A stretch of 32,432 nt of DNA, from contig JARGNO010000002.1 in assembly GCA_029213165.1 (NCBI GenBank), positions 1-32,432 on the forward strand. The letters run 5' to 3'. A model generated the notes under the pieces. That model did not search any database. It was not told where the DNA came from and saw only the letters and a program-made list of their open reading frames with translations. The translations under genes and the position numbers were made by a program. This document shows positions 15,222 through 23,964 of the stretch, piece after piece. Within the stretch, counting starts at the first letter, position 1; every line of letters starts with the position of its first letter. The DNA comes from Minwuia sp. (lineage in GTDB: Bacteria; Pseudomonadota; Alphaproteobacteria; Minwuiales; Minwuiaceae).

Positions 15222-15521
15222 ATGGATGGACCGATGTCAGATCGATACGAAACAAGACCCAGCGTGATCGGCCCCGATGGCAGGCCGCTGACGCTGGACG
15301 ACCTGCCACCGCCGTCGACCACCCGCTGGGTGGCACGGCGCAAGGCGGAAGTCGTGATTGCCGTTCGTGGTGGTCTGCTGACGCTGGAAGACGCCTGCCG
15401 CCGTTACACATTGTCCGTGGAAGAGTTCCTTTCCTGGCAGCGTGCGGTCGAAAGGCACGGCATGGCTGGTCTTCGTGCCACCCGCCTGCAGGATTATCGC
15501 CCCATGACGATCAATACCTGA
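15222..15521 (+). CDS. sciP: DUF1153 / SciP-type CtrA inhibitor
   Basis: This 99-residue protein closely matches Caulobacter SciP as I remember it: V-I-G-P-D-G-x-P-L-T-L-x-D-L-P-P, R-W-V-x-R-R-K-A-E-V-V, A-V-R-G-G-L-L-x-L-E-D-A-C, then E-E-F-L-S-W-Q-R-x-x-E-R-H-G. SciP is a small helix-turn-helix protein that prevents CtrA-bound promoters from being transcribed and so times flagellar and cell-cycle genes. A second start, ATG 15234, is possible (GGA just upstream) and would give 95 residues. It sits alone between flgE and fliF, after a terminator. Upstream is an A/T-rich stretch with TTAACC at 15151-15156, a possible imperfect CtrA site. Confidence 0.9.
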   Translation: MDGPMSDRYETRPSVIGPDGRPLTLDDLPPPSTTRWVARRKAEVVIAVRGGLLTLEDACRRYTLSVEEFLSWQRAVERHGMAGLRATRLQDYRPMTINT

Positions 15522-15652
15522 GACCACGACACCTGCAATATCGAGACTTATGACCGACAGAAGACAGGTCAAAGGCGCGCAGAAGGCCGCCCCTCTTCGG
15601 ATACAGCCAGCCTTCACCGTATTCAGTTGATACCTTTTCCAGACCAGTGCGG

Positions 15653-15669
15653 CCCGGTGATCCACCGGG
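15653..15669. promoter_or_regulatory. Palindrome plus A-tract upstream of fliF
   Basis: CCCGGTG-ATC-CACCGGG is a perfect 7-bp inverted repeat with a 3-base centre, followed at once by seven A residues and then TTCCC. It lies in the 273-base gene-free stretch between sciP and fliF, about 38 bases before the CtrA-like box. It might be a regulator-binding site. As a terminator for sciP it would be odd, because A rather than T follows on the coding strand. Confidence 0.35.
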
Positions 15670-15706
15670 AAAAAAATTCCCCCTACCCGGCAAATACTGC
15701 CCAGCG

Positions 15707-15722
15707 TTAACCCTGCCTTTAC
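15707..15722 (+). promoter_or_regulatory. CtrA-like box upstream of fliF
   Basis: TTAA-CCCTGCC-TTTAC fits the CtrA consensus TTAA-N7-TTAAC with one mismatch and has the same two half-sites as the box at 4750-4765. It is 72 bases before the fliF start codon. In Caulobacter and relatives CtrA turns on early flagellar operons, including the MS-ring gene, so the position suits that role. Confidence 0.5.
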
Positions 15723-15794
15723 GACCTTGGCACTACCGTCCGCCTGTCAGCGAAGTTCCTCGCTGTGCCCAGACGCTGTCGACGGAGTGCCAAC

Positions 15795-17492
15795 GTGCAG
15801 GACATCTTTCGCAACCTCGGAGTGACCCGGCTGCTCATCATTGCCGGTATCACGCTCTCGGTCGTTGCCTTCTTCGTCTTCCTCGCCAGTCGTGTGGCAA
15901 AGCCGGACATGGCCCTGCTCTACAAGGATCTGGAATCGCGCGACGCCGGCAGCATCGTCGGTATCCTTGAGAGCCGCCAGATCCCGTTCGAGCTGCGCGG
16001 CGACGGCACGGAGATCTACGTGCCGCGCGACCAGGTCGCACGGATGCGCATGGCCGCCGCCGAAGAGGGCCTGCCCCTCGGCGGTTCGGTCGGCTACGAG
16101 ATCTTTGACAATACTGACTCCCTCGGCACCACCAGCTTCGTGCAGAACATCAACCTGCTGCGCGCGCTGGAGGGTGAACTGGCGCGGACCATCTCCTCCC
16201 TCGACGGGGTCGAGGCCGCGCGGGTGCATCTGGTCCTGCCGAAGCGCGAGGTCTTCGCGCGCCAGACACAGCAGCCCAGTGCCTCCATCATGCTGAAGAC
16301 GCGTGGCAACCTGGGTCGTGACCGTGTTGCCGCGGTGCAGAACCTCGCCGCCGCTGCCGTGCCAGGTCTGGAACCCGGTCGCGTGTCCGTCGTGGACAGC
16401 CGTGGCAACCTGCTTTCCCGCGCGCTGGAAGATGGCGATGACCCGCTTACCGCCCCCACGGCGCTGCAGGAACTGCGGCAGGGACATGAACGCCGCATCA
16501 AGCGCGCCGTCGAGACCCTGCTGGAACAGACCATCGGCGCAGGCCGGGTCCGGGCCGAGGTCGCGGCGGAAATCGACTACGACCGCGTGACGACCAACCG
16601 GGAGAGCTACGATCCCGACAGCCAGGTGGTCCGTTCCACGCAGATCCGCGAGGAGCGCTCCAATTCCTCCGAGGGAAATCAGCAGGACGCGGTGACCGTT
16701 GCCACCAACCTTCCGGGCCAGAATGGTGCCCTGGGCGGATCCGACAGGATCTCCACATCGGATGAATCGACCGAGGAGACTGTCAACTACGAGATCACCC
16801 GTGAGACCACGACCCAGGTGCGGGAAGCCGGCGTGCTGCGCCGCATCTCCGTCGCCGTGCTGGTCGATGGTGTCTATGAGCCCAATGCGGAAGGCGTGGC
16901 CGAATACCGGCCCCGGACCGAGGACGAGATCGAGGAACTGACCCGCCTGGTCCAGTCCGCAGTGGGCTTTGACGAGGATCGCGGCGACAGCGTCACGATC
17001 AGCAACCTTCGTTTCGCGGACATCGATACCTCGTTCGAGGCTGGCGAACCCGAGTTCGCTGTCGCCGGTTTCACCAAGTCGGAGATCATGCGGATCGCCG
17101 AGATCCTGATCCTGGGCATCATTGCCCTGCTGGTGATGCTGCTGGTCGTTCGCCCGATGCTGAACCGTGTCCTGAGCGCCGGAAACCTTGACGTCGGTTC
17201 CGACACCATCGCACTCGCTGGCGCAGGCGGAATGGGCGGCGGACAGGCCCGGATCGGTAGCGGAGGCGGATCCGACTATTCCATCGGCAGCGATGGTTCG
17301 GGTGGAATGCCCGCCCTGAGCGACAACCGCGCCTCAACCCAGTCGATGCCCGAACGGGAGTCCTCCATCGACATCAATCAGGTCGAGGGCCGGGTCAAGG
17401 AATCGTCGCTGAACAAGATCTCCGAGATCGTCAACAAGCACCCTGAAGAGGCCGTCGCGATCCTTCGCACATGGCTCTATCAGGACCGCTGA
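15795..17492 (+). CDS. fliF: Flagellar MS-ring protein FliF
   Basis: FliF forms the MS ring in the inner membrane, the base on which the rotor and export apparatus are built. The 565-residue protein has an N-terminal membrane segment (about residues 11-30), ring-building domains starting [11 protein letters not shown] and including [18 protein letters not shown], a second membrane segment near residues 430-455, and the C-terminal FliG-binding tail ([20 protein letters not shown]-x-W-L). The frame is open to GTG 15765, but GTG 15795 has GGAG 7 bases upstream and gives M-Q-D-I-F-R-N-L-G. It heads a tight operon with fliG, fliH and fliN. Confidence 0.95.
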   Translation: MQDIFRNLGVTRLLIIAGITLSVVAFFVFLASRVAKPDMALLYKDLESRDAGSIVGILESRQIPFELRGDGTEIYVPRDQVARMRMAAAEEGLPLGGSVGYEIFDNTDSLGTTSFVQNINLLRALEGELARTISSLDGVEAARVHLVLPKREVFARQTQQPSASIMLKTRGNLGRDRVAAVQNLAAAAVPGLEPGRVSVVDSRGNLLSRALEDGDDPLTAPTALQELRQGHERRIKRAVETLLEQTIGAGRVRAEVAAEIDYDRVTTNRESYDPDSQVVRSTQIREERSNSSEGNQQDAVTVATNLPGQNGALGGSDRISTSDESTEETVNYEITRETTTQVREAGVLRRISVAVLVDGVYEPNAEGVAEYRPRTEDEIEELTRLVQSAVGFDEDRGDSVTISNLRFADIDTSFEAGEPEFAVAGFTKSEIMRIAEILILGIIALLVMLLVVRPMLNRVLSAGNLDVGSDTIALAGAGGMGGGQARIGSGGGSDYSIGSDGSGGMPALSDNRASTQSMPERESSIDINQVEGRVKESSLNKISEIVNKHPEEAVAILRTWLYQDR

Positions 17493-17512
17493 GCAGGGAA
17501 CGGGACAGGACA

Positions 17513-18526
17513 ATGGCAGTTCTCGACTATCGCAACCTTTCCGGCTCGCAGAAGGCCGCGATCATGATCCTCTCGCTTTCCGACGAGAGTCTTGCACCCC
17601 TGTGGGAGATGCTGGACGACGAGGAAGTGAAGGAAATCTCGCAGACCATGGCCAACCTCGGCTCCGTCACGTCGGAAACCGTTGAACGGCTGTTTGTTGA
17701 CTTCGCCAACCAGATGTCGGCCGGTGGTTCGCTGGTCGGCAGTTTCGAGAGCGCGGAACGGCTGCTCGGCAAGTCCCTGCCCCGCGAACGCGTCGAGCAG
17801 ATCATGGAAGATATCCGCGGTCCCGCTGGTCGCACCATGTGGGACAAGCTGGGCAACGTGAACGAGACCGTGCTCGCCAACTACCTGAAGAACGAATATC
17901 CGCAGACCGTCGCCGTGGTCCTGGCCAAGATCAAGCCCGACCATGCGTCCCGCGTCCTCGCCGCACTGCCCGAAGACTTCGCGCTGGAAGTCGTGGCGCG
18001 GATGCTGCGGATGGAATCGGTGCAGAAGGAAGTGCTCGACAAGGTCGAGGAAACCCTGCGCATCGAGTTCATGAACAATCTGGCGCGCACCAACCGCCGC
18101 GACAGCCACGAGATGATGGCGGAAATCTTCAACAACCTGGACCGCCAGACGGAGAACCGCTTCGTCTCCGCGCTGGAGGAACGCAACCGTGACTCCGCCG
18201 AGCGGATCAAGGCGCTGATGTTCACGTTCGAGGATCTCTCGAAGCTGGATCCGGCGGGTGTGCAGACCCTGCTGCGGGTGGTGGACAAGGACAAGCTCGG
18301 CATGGCGCTGAAGGGCGCCTCCGACACGCTGCGTGATCTCTTCTTCTCCAACATGTCGGAACGTGCGGCAAAGATCCTGCGCGAGGACATGGAGGCCATG
18401 GGCCCGGTCCGGCTGCGCGATGTGGAAGCCGCACAGATGGAGATGGTGAATGCCGCCAAGGATCTCGCCCAGAAGGGCGACATCATGATGGCGGACAACA
18501 AGGGCGACGACGAGTTGGTGTACTGA
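17513..18526 (+). CDS. fliG: Flagellar motor switch protein FliG
   Basis: FliG links the MS ring to the C ring and takes torque from the stators. The 337-residue protein shows the three-domain layout: N-terminal FliF-binding part ([10 protein letters not shown]), middle armadillo domain with E-Y-P-Q at residues 128-131 (the EHPQ motif with Tyr for His), and a C-terminal charged torque helix (D-K-L-G-M-A-L-K-G, then [12 protein letters not shown], then G-P-V-R-L-R-D-V). The open frame extends to 17471 inside fliF; ATG 17513, with GGGA upstream and 20 bases after the fliF stop, gives the usual start M-A-V-L-D-Y. fliH begins 1 base after its stop. Confidence 0.96.
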   Translation: MAVLDYRNLSGSQKAAIMILSLSDESLAPLWEMLDDEEVKEISQTMANLGSVTSETVERLFVDFANQMSAGGSLVGSFESAERLLGKSLPRERVEQIMEDIRGPAGRTMWDKLGNVNETVLANYLKNEYPQTVAVVLAKIKPDHASRVLAALPEDFALEVVARMLRMESVQKEVLDKVEETLRIEFMNNLARTNRRDSHEMMAEIFNNLDRQTENRFVSALEERNRDSAERIKALMFTFEDLSKLDPAGVQTLLRVVDKDKLGMALKGASDTLRDLFFSNMSERAAKILREDMEAMGPVRLRDVEAAQMEMVNAAKDLAQKGDIMMADNKGDDELVY

Positions 18527-18527
18527 C

Positions 18528-19160
18528 GTGGCTGAGAAATTCCTTTTCGATCATGATTTCGATACCGGTGGCAGCGCCCTGCGCAAGCGCCCGAAGGCGG
18601 AGGTCTATGAGGCCGCTGACCTGGAGGCCGCCCGCGCGGAAGCAATGGCCGAGGGCGAGCAGCGGGGACGCCAGCTCGCCGGGCAGGAAGTGGAGGCTGC
18701 TGCCTCCACCACACTCGGCATGATCGCCAGCGGCATCGATGAATGCCGGGTGGCCCTGACCGAGATCGAAGCACGCCAATCGAAGGAAGCGGCACGGGTC
18801 GGCATCGCCATCGGCAAGCGGCTCGCAGAGACCCTGATCACGCGCTTTCCCGAGAAGGAAATCGAGAACCTGGTGACGCGGTGCCTGAAGGAACTGCGTG
18901 ACGAACCCCGCCTGGTGGTCCGCACATCCGAAACCGTGGCCGACAGCCTGCGTGACCGGGTCGACCAGATGGCGGCTGGCGCAGGCTTTGCCGGACGGGT
19001 GGTCCTGCTGCCCGATGACACGATGGGCCCACAGGACGCACGCGTCGAATGGGCCGACGGCGGCGCAAGCCGCGACCATGCCGCAACCGAGGCTGCGATT
19101 GCCGAGGCTGTGGACCGGTTCCTTGACGAGAACGAACGCCAGAACGGCGGAATGGAGTAA
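18528..19160 (+). CDS. fliH: Flagellar assembly protein FliH
   Basis: FliH binds and regulates the export ATPase FliI and attaches it to the C ring through FliN. The 210-residue protein has a variable N-terminal part, a helical Ala/Glu-rich stretch with a G-x-x-x-G-like spacing (residues about 40-60: A-E-G-E-Q-R-G-R-Q-L-A-G), and a C-terminal domain similar to the ATPase peripheral-stalk subunit (L-V-V-R-T-S-E-x-V-A, ending in A-R-V-E-W-A-D-G-G). It starts at GTG 18528, one base after the fliG stop, which implies translational coupling. Sequence conservation of FliH is low; position between fliG and fliN supports the call strongly. fliI is not in the window. Confidence 0.85.
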   Translation: MAEKFLFDHDFDTGGSALRKRPKAEVYEAADLEAARAEAMAEGEQRGRQLAGQEVEAAASTTLGMIASGIDECRVALTEIEARQSKEAARVGIAIGKRLAETLITRFPEKEIENLVTRCLKELRDEPRLVVRTSETVADSLRDRVDQMAAGAGFAGRVVLLPDDTMGPQDARVEWADGGASRDHAATEAAIAEAVDRFLDENERQNGGME

Positions 19161-19166
19161 TTCGAG

Positions 19167-19523
19167 ATGGCTGACGAAACCAACCTCGACCTGAGTGAGA
19201 TCAAGGACGAAGCCAATACCGGCACCGCCGTTGCCACCACCAGTGGCGATGACGATGACGACGATATTTCCCGCACCGCCGGTGACCTGGAGACCGTCTT
19301 TGATATCCCGGTTCAGGTTTCTGCGGTGCTGGGCCGTTCACGGATGCAGGTCAGCCAGCTCATGCGCATCAGCAAGGGCGCGGTTGTCGAGCTGGACCGC
19401 AAGGTGGGTGAGGCCATCGACATCTACGTCAACAACCGCCTCGTCGCCCGTGGCGAGGTTGTGGTCGTCGATGACCGTCTTGGCGTGACCATGACGGAAA
19501 TCATCAAGGGCAATCGGGGCTGA
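19167..19523 (+). CDS. fliN: Flagellar motor switch protein FliN
   Basis: FliN builds the lower C ring and takes part in switching and export. The 118-residue protein has a short acidic N-terminal part with a run of six Asp (residues 28-33) and a SpoA domain from about residue 40: V-F-D-I-P-V-Q-V-S-A-V-L-G-R-S, then G-A-V-V-E-L-D-R-K-V-G-E, then V-N-N-R-L-V-A-R-G-E-V-V-V-V-D-D-R-L-G-V. This is the standard FliN signature. It follows fliH by 6 bases and is followed by the motA-like gene after 18 bases. fliM is absent here. Confidence 0.95.
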   Translation: MADETNLDLSEIKDEANTGTAVATTSGDDDDDDISRTAGDLETVFDIPVQVSAVLGRSRMQVSQLMRISKGAVVELDRKVGEAIDIYVNNRLVARGEVVVVDDRLGVTMTEIIKGNRG

Positions 19524-19541
19524 CCCGGAGGGCTGTGGCAC

Positions 19542-20324
19542 ATGTTTGCACGCTTTGACTTTGCAACGCTGATCGGTCTGGTGGCGAGCGTCCTCGTGGT
19601 GGGCAGCGTCATCTGGCTGGGGGATGGGTTCACGGCCTTTCTGAACCTGCCCTCCCTGCTGATTGTCTTCGGCGGCACGCTGGCCGTGACCCTGATCAGC
19701 TATCCGCTGGGCGATGTCCTGCGCGCATTGCCCGCGGTCATTTCGATCATGTTCCGCCGCCTGCGGGATCCTTCCGAAGCGGCAATGCTGGCGGTCAAGC
19801 TGGCGGATGAGGCCCGTCGTCACGGTCATCTGGCACTGCCCGCCCGGATGCAGCGGGAACGGAACGAGCCATTCCTGCGCAAGGCCATGCAGCTTGTCGT
19901 TGACGACATACCGACCCAGGAGATCGAGCGCATTCTCACCAATGACATGGGCTCCCAGGTCCAGCGCGAGAAGCTCAGTGCAGCTGTCCTGCACCGCGCC
20001 GGCGAGATCGCCCCTGCCATGGGCCTGATCGGTACCCTGCTGGGGCTGGTTCAGATGCTCGGCCGCCTCGACAACCCGACGGAGATCGGTCCAGCCATGG
20101 CACTCGCCCTGCTGACCACCCTCTATGGCGCGATCCTGGCCAACATGGTCCTGCATCCGCTCGCCACCAAGCTGGAGCATCACGCGGAGGAGGAGGCAAC
20201 GCTGAACCGCCTCTATGCCGCCGCTGCCCGTTCCATCAGTTGCAAGGAAAACCCGCGCCATCTCGAGGCGCTGATCAACAGCCTGCTGCCGCCGCTGAAA
20301 CGCGTCCGCTACTACGCAGCCTGA
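19542..20324 (+). CDS. motA: MotA/PomA-type stator protein
   Basis: MotA-type proteins pair with MotB to make the ion-driven stator. This 260-residue protein has the family layout: two N-terminal membrane segments (residues about 9-27 and 35-52, with S-L-L-I-V-F-G-G-T-L-A-V-T), a cytoplasmic loop (R-R-H-G-H-L-A-L-P, then R-K-A-M-Q-L-V-V-D), and two C-terminal membrane segments (A-P-A-M-G-L-I-G-T-L-L-G-L-V-Q-M-L and G-P-A-M-A-L-A-L-L-T-T-L-Y-G). It resembles the PomA/MotP/LafT branch, often sodium-linked, but the ion cannot be assigned. GGAGG lies 10 bases before the ATG. No motB is adjacent; flbD follows. Confidence 0.85.
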   Translation: MFARFDFATLIGLVASVLVVGSVIWLGDGFTAFLNLPSLLIVFGGTLAVTLISYPLGDVLRALPAVISIMFRRLRDPSEAAMLAVKLADEARRHGHLALPARMQRERNEPFLRKAMQLVVDDIPTQEIERILTNDMGSQVQREKLSAAVLHRAGEIAPAMGLIGTLLGLVQMLGRLDNPTEIGPAMALALLTTLYGAILANMVLHPLATKLEHHAEEEATLNRLYAAAARSISCKENPRHLEALINSLLPPLKRVRYYAA

Positions 20325-20344
20325 CGCTCAAAGGAGAAAACCAG

Positions 20345-21742
20345 ATGAGACTTCTGATCGTCGGTCCCCTGTCCGGACAGTTCGGTGCAGCCAGCAAGAT
20401 CGCCATCCAGAACGGTGCCAAGGTGGCACATGTGAACACGGTCAGCGACGCACTGGTGCAGCTGCGTGCCGGGCGTGGCGCGGACCTCGCCATGGTGGAC
20501 GTGAAGCTGGATATCGGTGACTTCGTCACCCAGCTGATCAGCGAACACATCAACCTGGAGGTCGTGGCCTGCGGCGTCGGCAACGACACGGATGCTGCCG
20601 TCCGCGCCATCAAGGGCGGTGCCAAGGAATATGTGCCCCTGCCCCCCGATCCGGAGCTGATCGCGGCGGTGCTGAAGGCCGTTGCCGATGACGATACCGA
20701 TCTGCTGTTCCGCGATCAGCGGATGCATGCGGTGATGAAGCTGGCGGATCAGATCGCCCCCTCCAATGCCTGCATCATGATCACGGGCGAGAGCGGCACG
20801 GGCAAGGAAGTCATGGCCCGCCACATCCATCAGAAGAGCCGTCGCAGCGACAAGGCCTTCGTGGCCGTGAACTGCGCGGCCATCCCTGACAACCTGCTCG
20901 AATCCGAACTGTTCGGCCATGAGAAGGGTGCCTTCACCGGCGCCGTGACCCGCCGCGTCGGCAAGTTCGAGGAAGCTGACGGTGGTACACTGCTGCTGGA
21001 CGAGATCAGCGAGATGGATATCCGGCTGCAGGCCAAGCTGCTGCGCGCCATCCAGGAACGCGAGATCGACCGTGTCGGCGGCTCGAAGCCGGTCAAGGTC
21101 GACATACGCGTCATCGCCACCTCGAACCGCGACCTGGCCGAGGAAGTGCGCCAGGGCAACTTCCGGGAAGACCTGCTCTATCGCCTGAACGTCGTCAATC
21201 TGGTGCTGCCCCCGCTGCGGGAACGTCTGGAAGACGTGGCGCTGCTGGCCGATCATTTCGTGCGCAAGTATGCGGAAGCCAACGCCGTCCCGCCCCGCCC
21301 GCTCTCGACTGCCGCCCTGTCGGTGCTGAAGCGTCATGGCTGGCCGGGCAATGTCCGGGAGCTGGAGAACACCATGCACCGCGCCGTGTTGCTGGCCACC
21401 GAGGACGAGATCGAGGAAATGGCCATCGTGTTGCCCGACGGCAGCCGTCCGGCCGCCGCCCATTCGCCCATTGCCGTCGCCGCAGCGACGACCGGTGGCC
21501 CTGCCGCATCCCCGGCCATGGATGATGAGGATGCGGAAGCCGCGAACCTGGTCGGTCGCACCGTCGCCGAGGTCGAGCGGCAGCTGATCCTGGAGACGCT
21601 GGACCACTGTCTGGGCAACCGGACCCACGCCGCGAACATTCTCGGCATCTCGATCCGCACGCTGCGCAACAAGCTGAAGGCCTACACGGAAGAAGGAATC
21701 TCCGTGCCGGGTCCCGGTGAGATGCGCCGCTATGCCGTCTGA
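20345..21742 (+). CDS. flbD: Sigma-54-dependent flagellar regulator FlbD
   Basis: FlbD activates sigma-54 promoters of late flagellar genes and can repress early ones. The 465-residue protein has an N-terminal receiver-like domain (Asp52 present in M-V-D-V-K-L-D, but no acidic pair near residue 8), an AAA+ domain with Walker A G-E-S-G-T-G-K-E at 148-155, the sigma-54 contact loop GAFTGA at 195-200 and Walker B at 213-220, and a C-terminal Fis-type helix-turn-helix (residues about 420-455, N-R-T-H-A-A-N-I-L-G-I-S-I-R-T-L-R-N-K). The start M-R-L-L-I-V-G with A-K-V-A-H-V-N-T-V matches Caulobacter FlbD as remembered. The open frame begins at 20240, but GGAG at 20333-20336 fixes ATG 20345. Confidence 0.93.
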   Translation: MRLLIVGPLSGQFGAASKIAIQNGAKVAHVNTVSDALVQLRAGRGADLAMVDVKLDIGDFVTQLISEHINLEVVACGVGNDTDAAVRAIKGGAKEYVPLPPDPELIAAVLKAVADDDTDLLFRDQRMHAVMKLADQIAPSNACIMITGESGTGKEVMARHIHQKSRRSDKAFVAVNCAAIPDNLLESELFGHEKGAFTGAVTRRVGKFEEADGGTLLLDEISEMDIRLQAKLLRAIQEREIDRVGGSKPVKVDIRVIATSNRDLAEEVRQGNFREDLLYRLNVVNLVLPPLRERLEDVALLADHFVRKYAEANAVPPRPLSTAALSVLKRHGWPGNVRELENTMHRAVLLATEDEIEEMAIVLPDGSRPAAAHSPIAVAAATTGGPAASPAMDDEDAEAANLVGRTVAEVERQLILETLDHCLGNRTHAANILGISIRTLRNKLKAYTEEGISVPGPGEMRRYAV

Positions 21743-21792
21743 TCGCCGAAACCTGTCCGTGACACCCCTTTCCGACATCCGAGGATCATGAA

Positions 21793-23958
21793 TTGAGCGA
21801 TCAGCTTCCGGCAGAACGCGGCAGCAACTCAGTAACGACGGGTAGCACCAGCGGCGGACCAGGCAGCCCCTTCGGCGGTCCCGAGGCGCTGGGCCTGTTG
21901 CGCCAGCTCGCCCGCCGTGGCGACATTGCGCTGGCCCTTGCTGTCGTCGCCATCCTGGTGGTCCTGATCCTGCCCATGCCGGGCTGGCTGCTCGACTTCA
22001 GCCTGGCCATCTCCATCACCTTCTCGGTTATGGTGCTGATGACCTGCCTGTTCATCCAGAAGCCGCTGGAGTTCAGTTCGTTCCCAACCGTGCTGCTGAT
22101 CGCCACGATGATCCGGCTGGCCCTGAACATGGCCTCCACCCGGCTGATCCTGTCGGAGGGACACAACGGCACCGATGCTGCCGGTCAGGTCATCGAAGCC
22201 TTTGGCAATTTCGTCATGGGCGGCAATTTCGTCATCGGCATCATCGTCTTCGCGATCCTGGTGATCGTGAACTTCGTCGTCATCACCAAGGGCTCGGGCC
22301 GCATCGCGGAAGTCGCCGCGCGTTTCACGCTGGATGCCATGCCCGGCAAGCAGATGGCGATCGATGCAGACCTGTCCGCAGGCCTGATCAACGAGGATGA
22401 GGCACGTACCCGCCGCAAGGATCTGGAGGACGAGAGCACGTTCTTCGGTGCCATGGACGGTGCGTCGAAATTCGTTCGCGGTGATGCCATCGCCGGTCTG
22501 ATGATCACTTTCATCAATGTCATCGGCGGCATCATCATCGGCGTTGCCCAGAACGACATGAGCTTCATGGAGGCGGGGCAGACCTATACCCTGCTGACCG
22601 TGGGCGACGGTCTGGTCTCGCAGATCCCGGCGCTGATTGTCTCCACGGCTGCCGGTCTGCTGGTCTCCAAGGCCGGTGTCTCCGGGTCGGCTGACAAGGC
22701 GCTGTTCCGCCAGTTCAGCGGCTATCCCGCGTCTCTCGGCATTTCGTCCTTCCTGCTTGTGGCACTTTCGCTGCTGCCGGGCATTCCGCTGGTTCCCTTC
22801 TGGATCCTGGCCGGTGCCGCCGGTTACGGGGCCTGGGTCCTGTATCGCAAGGGGCAGAGGCAGACTGTTGATGCGGAGGTCATGGAGGGTGTGGAAGGTG
22901 AGGCCTCGGCAGAACCGGTCGAACAGCCCATCGCCGAGATCCTGGCCATCGACGATCTGCGGCTGGAGATCGGTTACGGCCTGCTGAAACTGGTCGAGGG
23001 CGACACCAACGGGCCGAAGCTGACCGACCAGATCCGCGCCCTGCGCCGCCAGATCGCGACCGACATGGGTTTCGTCATGCCCAGCGTCCGCATTCTCGAC
23101 AACATGCAACTCGGTGCGAATACCTATTCCATCCGCATCAAGGAAGTCGAAGCCGGAACTGGCGACGTTCGTGCCAACAAGCTGATGGTGCTGGATCCCG
23201 CTGGTGGCGATATCGACATGCCGGGCGAGAACACCACGGAACCCGCCTTTGGCCTGCCCGCCAAATGGGTCGATGATTCACTCCGGGAAGAAGCGAGTTT
23301 CCGTGGTCTGACTGTCGTTGATGCCTCCACCGTGGTCACGACGCACCTGACCGAGGTGCTGAAGGACCACATGCCGGACCTGCTGTCCTATGCCGAGACG
23401 CGGAAGCTGCTGGACGAACTGCCGGACGCCCACCGCAAGCTGGTCGATGACCTGATCCCGAGTCAGATCAGTGTTTCCGCCGTGCAGCGCGTGCTGCAGA
23501 ACCTGCTGGCGGAACGCGTCTCCATCCGCGATCTGGCGACGGTGCTGGAAGGCATTTCCGACGCCGTCGGCTTCACCAAGAACGTCAGCCTGATCACGGA
23601 ACATGTGCGCAGCCGCCTGTCGCGCCAGATCTGCAATGCGAACCTGATGCCGGACGGTTTCCTGCCACTGGTCACCCTGTCCCCCGACTGGGAAAGCGCC
23701 TTTGCGGAAGCCCTGGTGGGTCAGGGGGAGGAGCGTCAGCTCGCCATGGCACCCAGCAAGGTGCAGGAATTCATCGGCGCCATCCGCATGACCTACGACC
23801 GGCTGGGCCAGCAGGGCCAGGATCCGGTATTGCTCACCAGCCCTGCCATCCGGCCCTTTGTCCGTTCCATCGTCGAGCGCATCCGTGGCGCGACGGTTGT
23901 AATGTCACAGAACGAGGTGCATCCGAAAGTGCGCCTGCGTCAGCTGGCACAGGTCTGA
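21793..23958 (+). CDS. flhA: Flagellar biosynthesis protein FlhA
   Basis: FlhA is the large export-gate protein of the flagellar type III system. The 721-residue protein has about eight membrane segments in its first half, the FHIPEP-family signature G-S-G-R-I-A-E-V-A-A-R-F-T-L-D-A-M-P-G-K (residues about 167-186) followed by A-I-D-A-D-L, and a large cytosolic domain that docks substrates and chaperones. Translation appears to begin at TTG 21793, with GAGGA at 21781-21785, 7 bases upstream; the nearby ATG at 21788 is out of frame and stops at once. It follows flbD by 50 bases and precedes flhF by 6. Confidence 0.96.
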   Translation: MSDQLPAERGSNSVTTGSTSGGPGSPFGGPEALGLLRQLARRGDIALALAVVAILVVLILPMPGWLLDFSLAISITFSVMVLMTCLFIQKPLEFSSFPTVLLIATMIRLALNMASTRLILSEGHNGTDAAGQVIEAFGNFVMGGNFVIGIIVFAILVIVNFVVITKGSGRIAEVAARFTLDAMPGKQMAIDADLSAGLINEDEARTRRKDLEDESTFFGAMDGASKFVRGDAIAGLMITFINVIGGIIIGVAQNDMSFMEAGQTYTLLTVGDGLVSQIPALIVSTAAGLLVSKAGVSGSADKALFRQFSGYPASLGISSFLLVALSLLPGIPLVPFWILAGAAGYGAWVLYRKGQRQTVDAEVMEGVEGEASAEPVEQPIAEILAIDDLRLEIGYGLLKLVEGDTNGPKLTDQIRALRRQIATDMGFVMPSVRILDNMQLGANTYSIRIKEVEAGTGDVRANKLMVLDPAGGDIDMPGENTTEPAFGLPAKWVDDSLREEASFRGLTVVDASTVVTTHLTEVLKDHMPDLLSYAETRKLLDELPDAHRKLVDDLIPSQISVSAVQRVLQNLLAERVSIRDLATVLEGISDAVGFTKNVSLITEHVRSRLSRQICNANLMPDGFLPLVTLSPDWESAFAEALVGQGEERQLAMAPSKVQEFIGAIRMTYDRLGQQGQDPVLLTSPAIRPFVRSIVERIRGATVVMSQNEVHPKVRLRQLAQV

Positions 23959-23964
23959 TAGGCA

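Noticed and set aside
15728-15743. TTGGCAC upstream of fliF as a sigma-54 -24 element
   Set aside because: No TTGC follows at the right distance; GC is not at N10. The CtrA-like box is the better candidate.
19536-19549. TGGCAC-N4-TTGC at the motA start, resembling a sigma-54 promoter
   Set aside because: The GG to GC spacing is N9, one base short of the strictly required N10, and the site overlaps the start codon.
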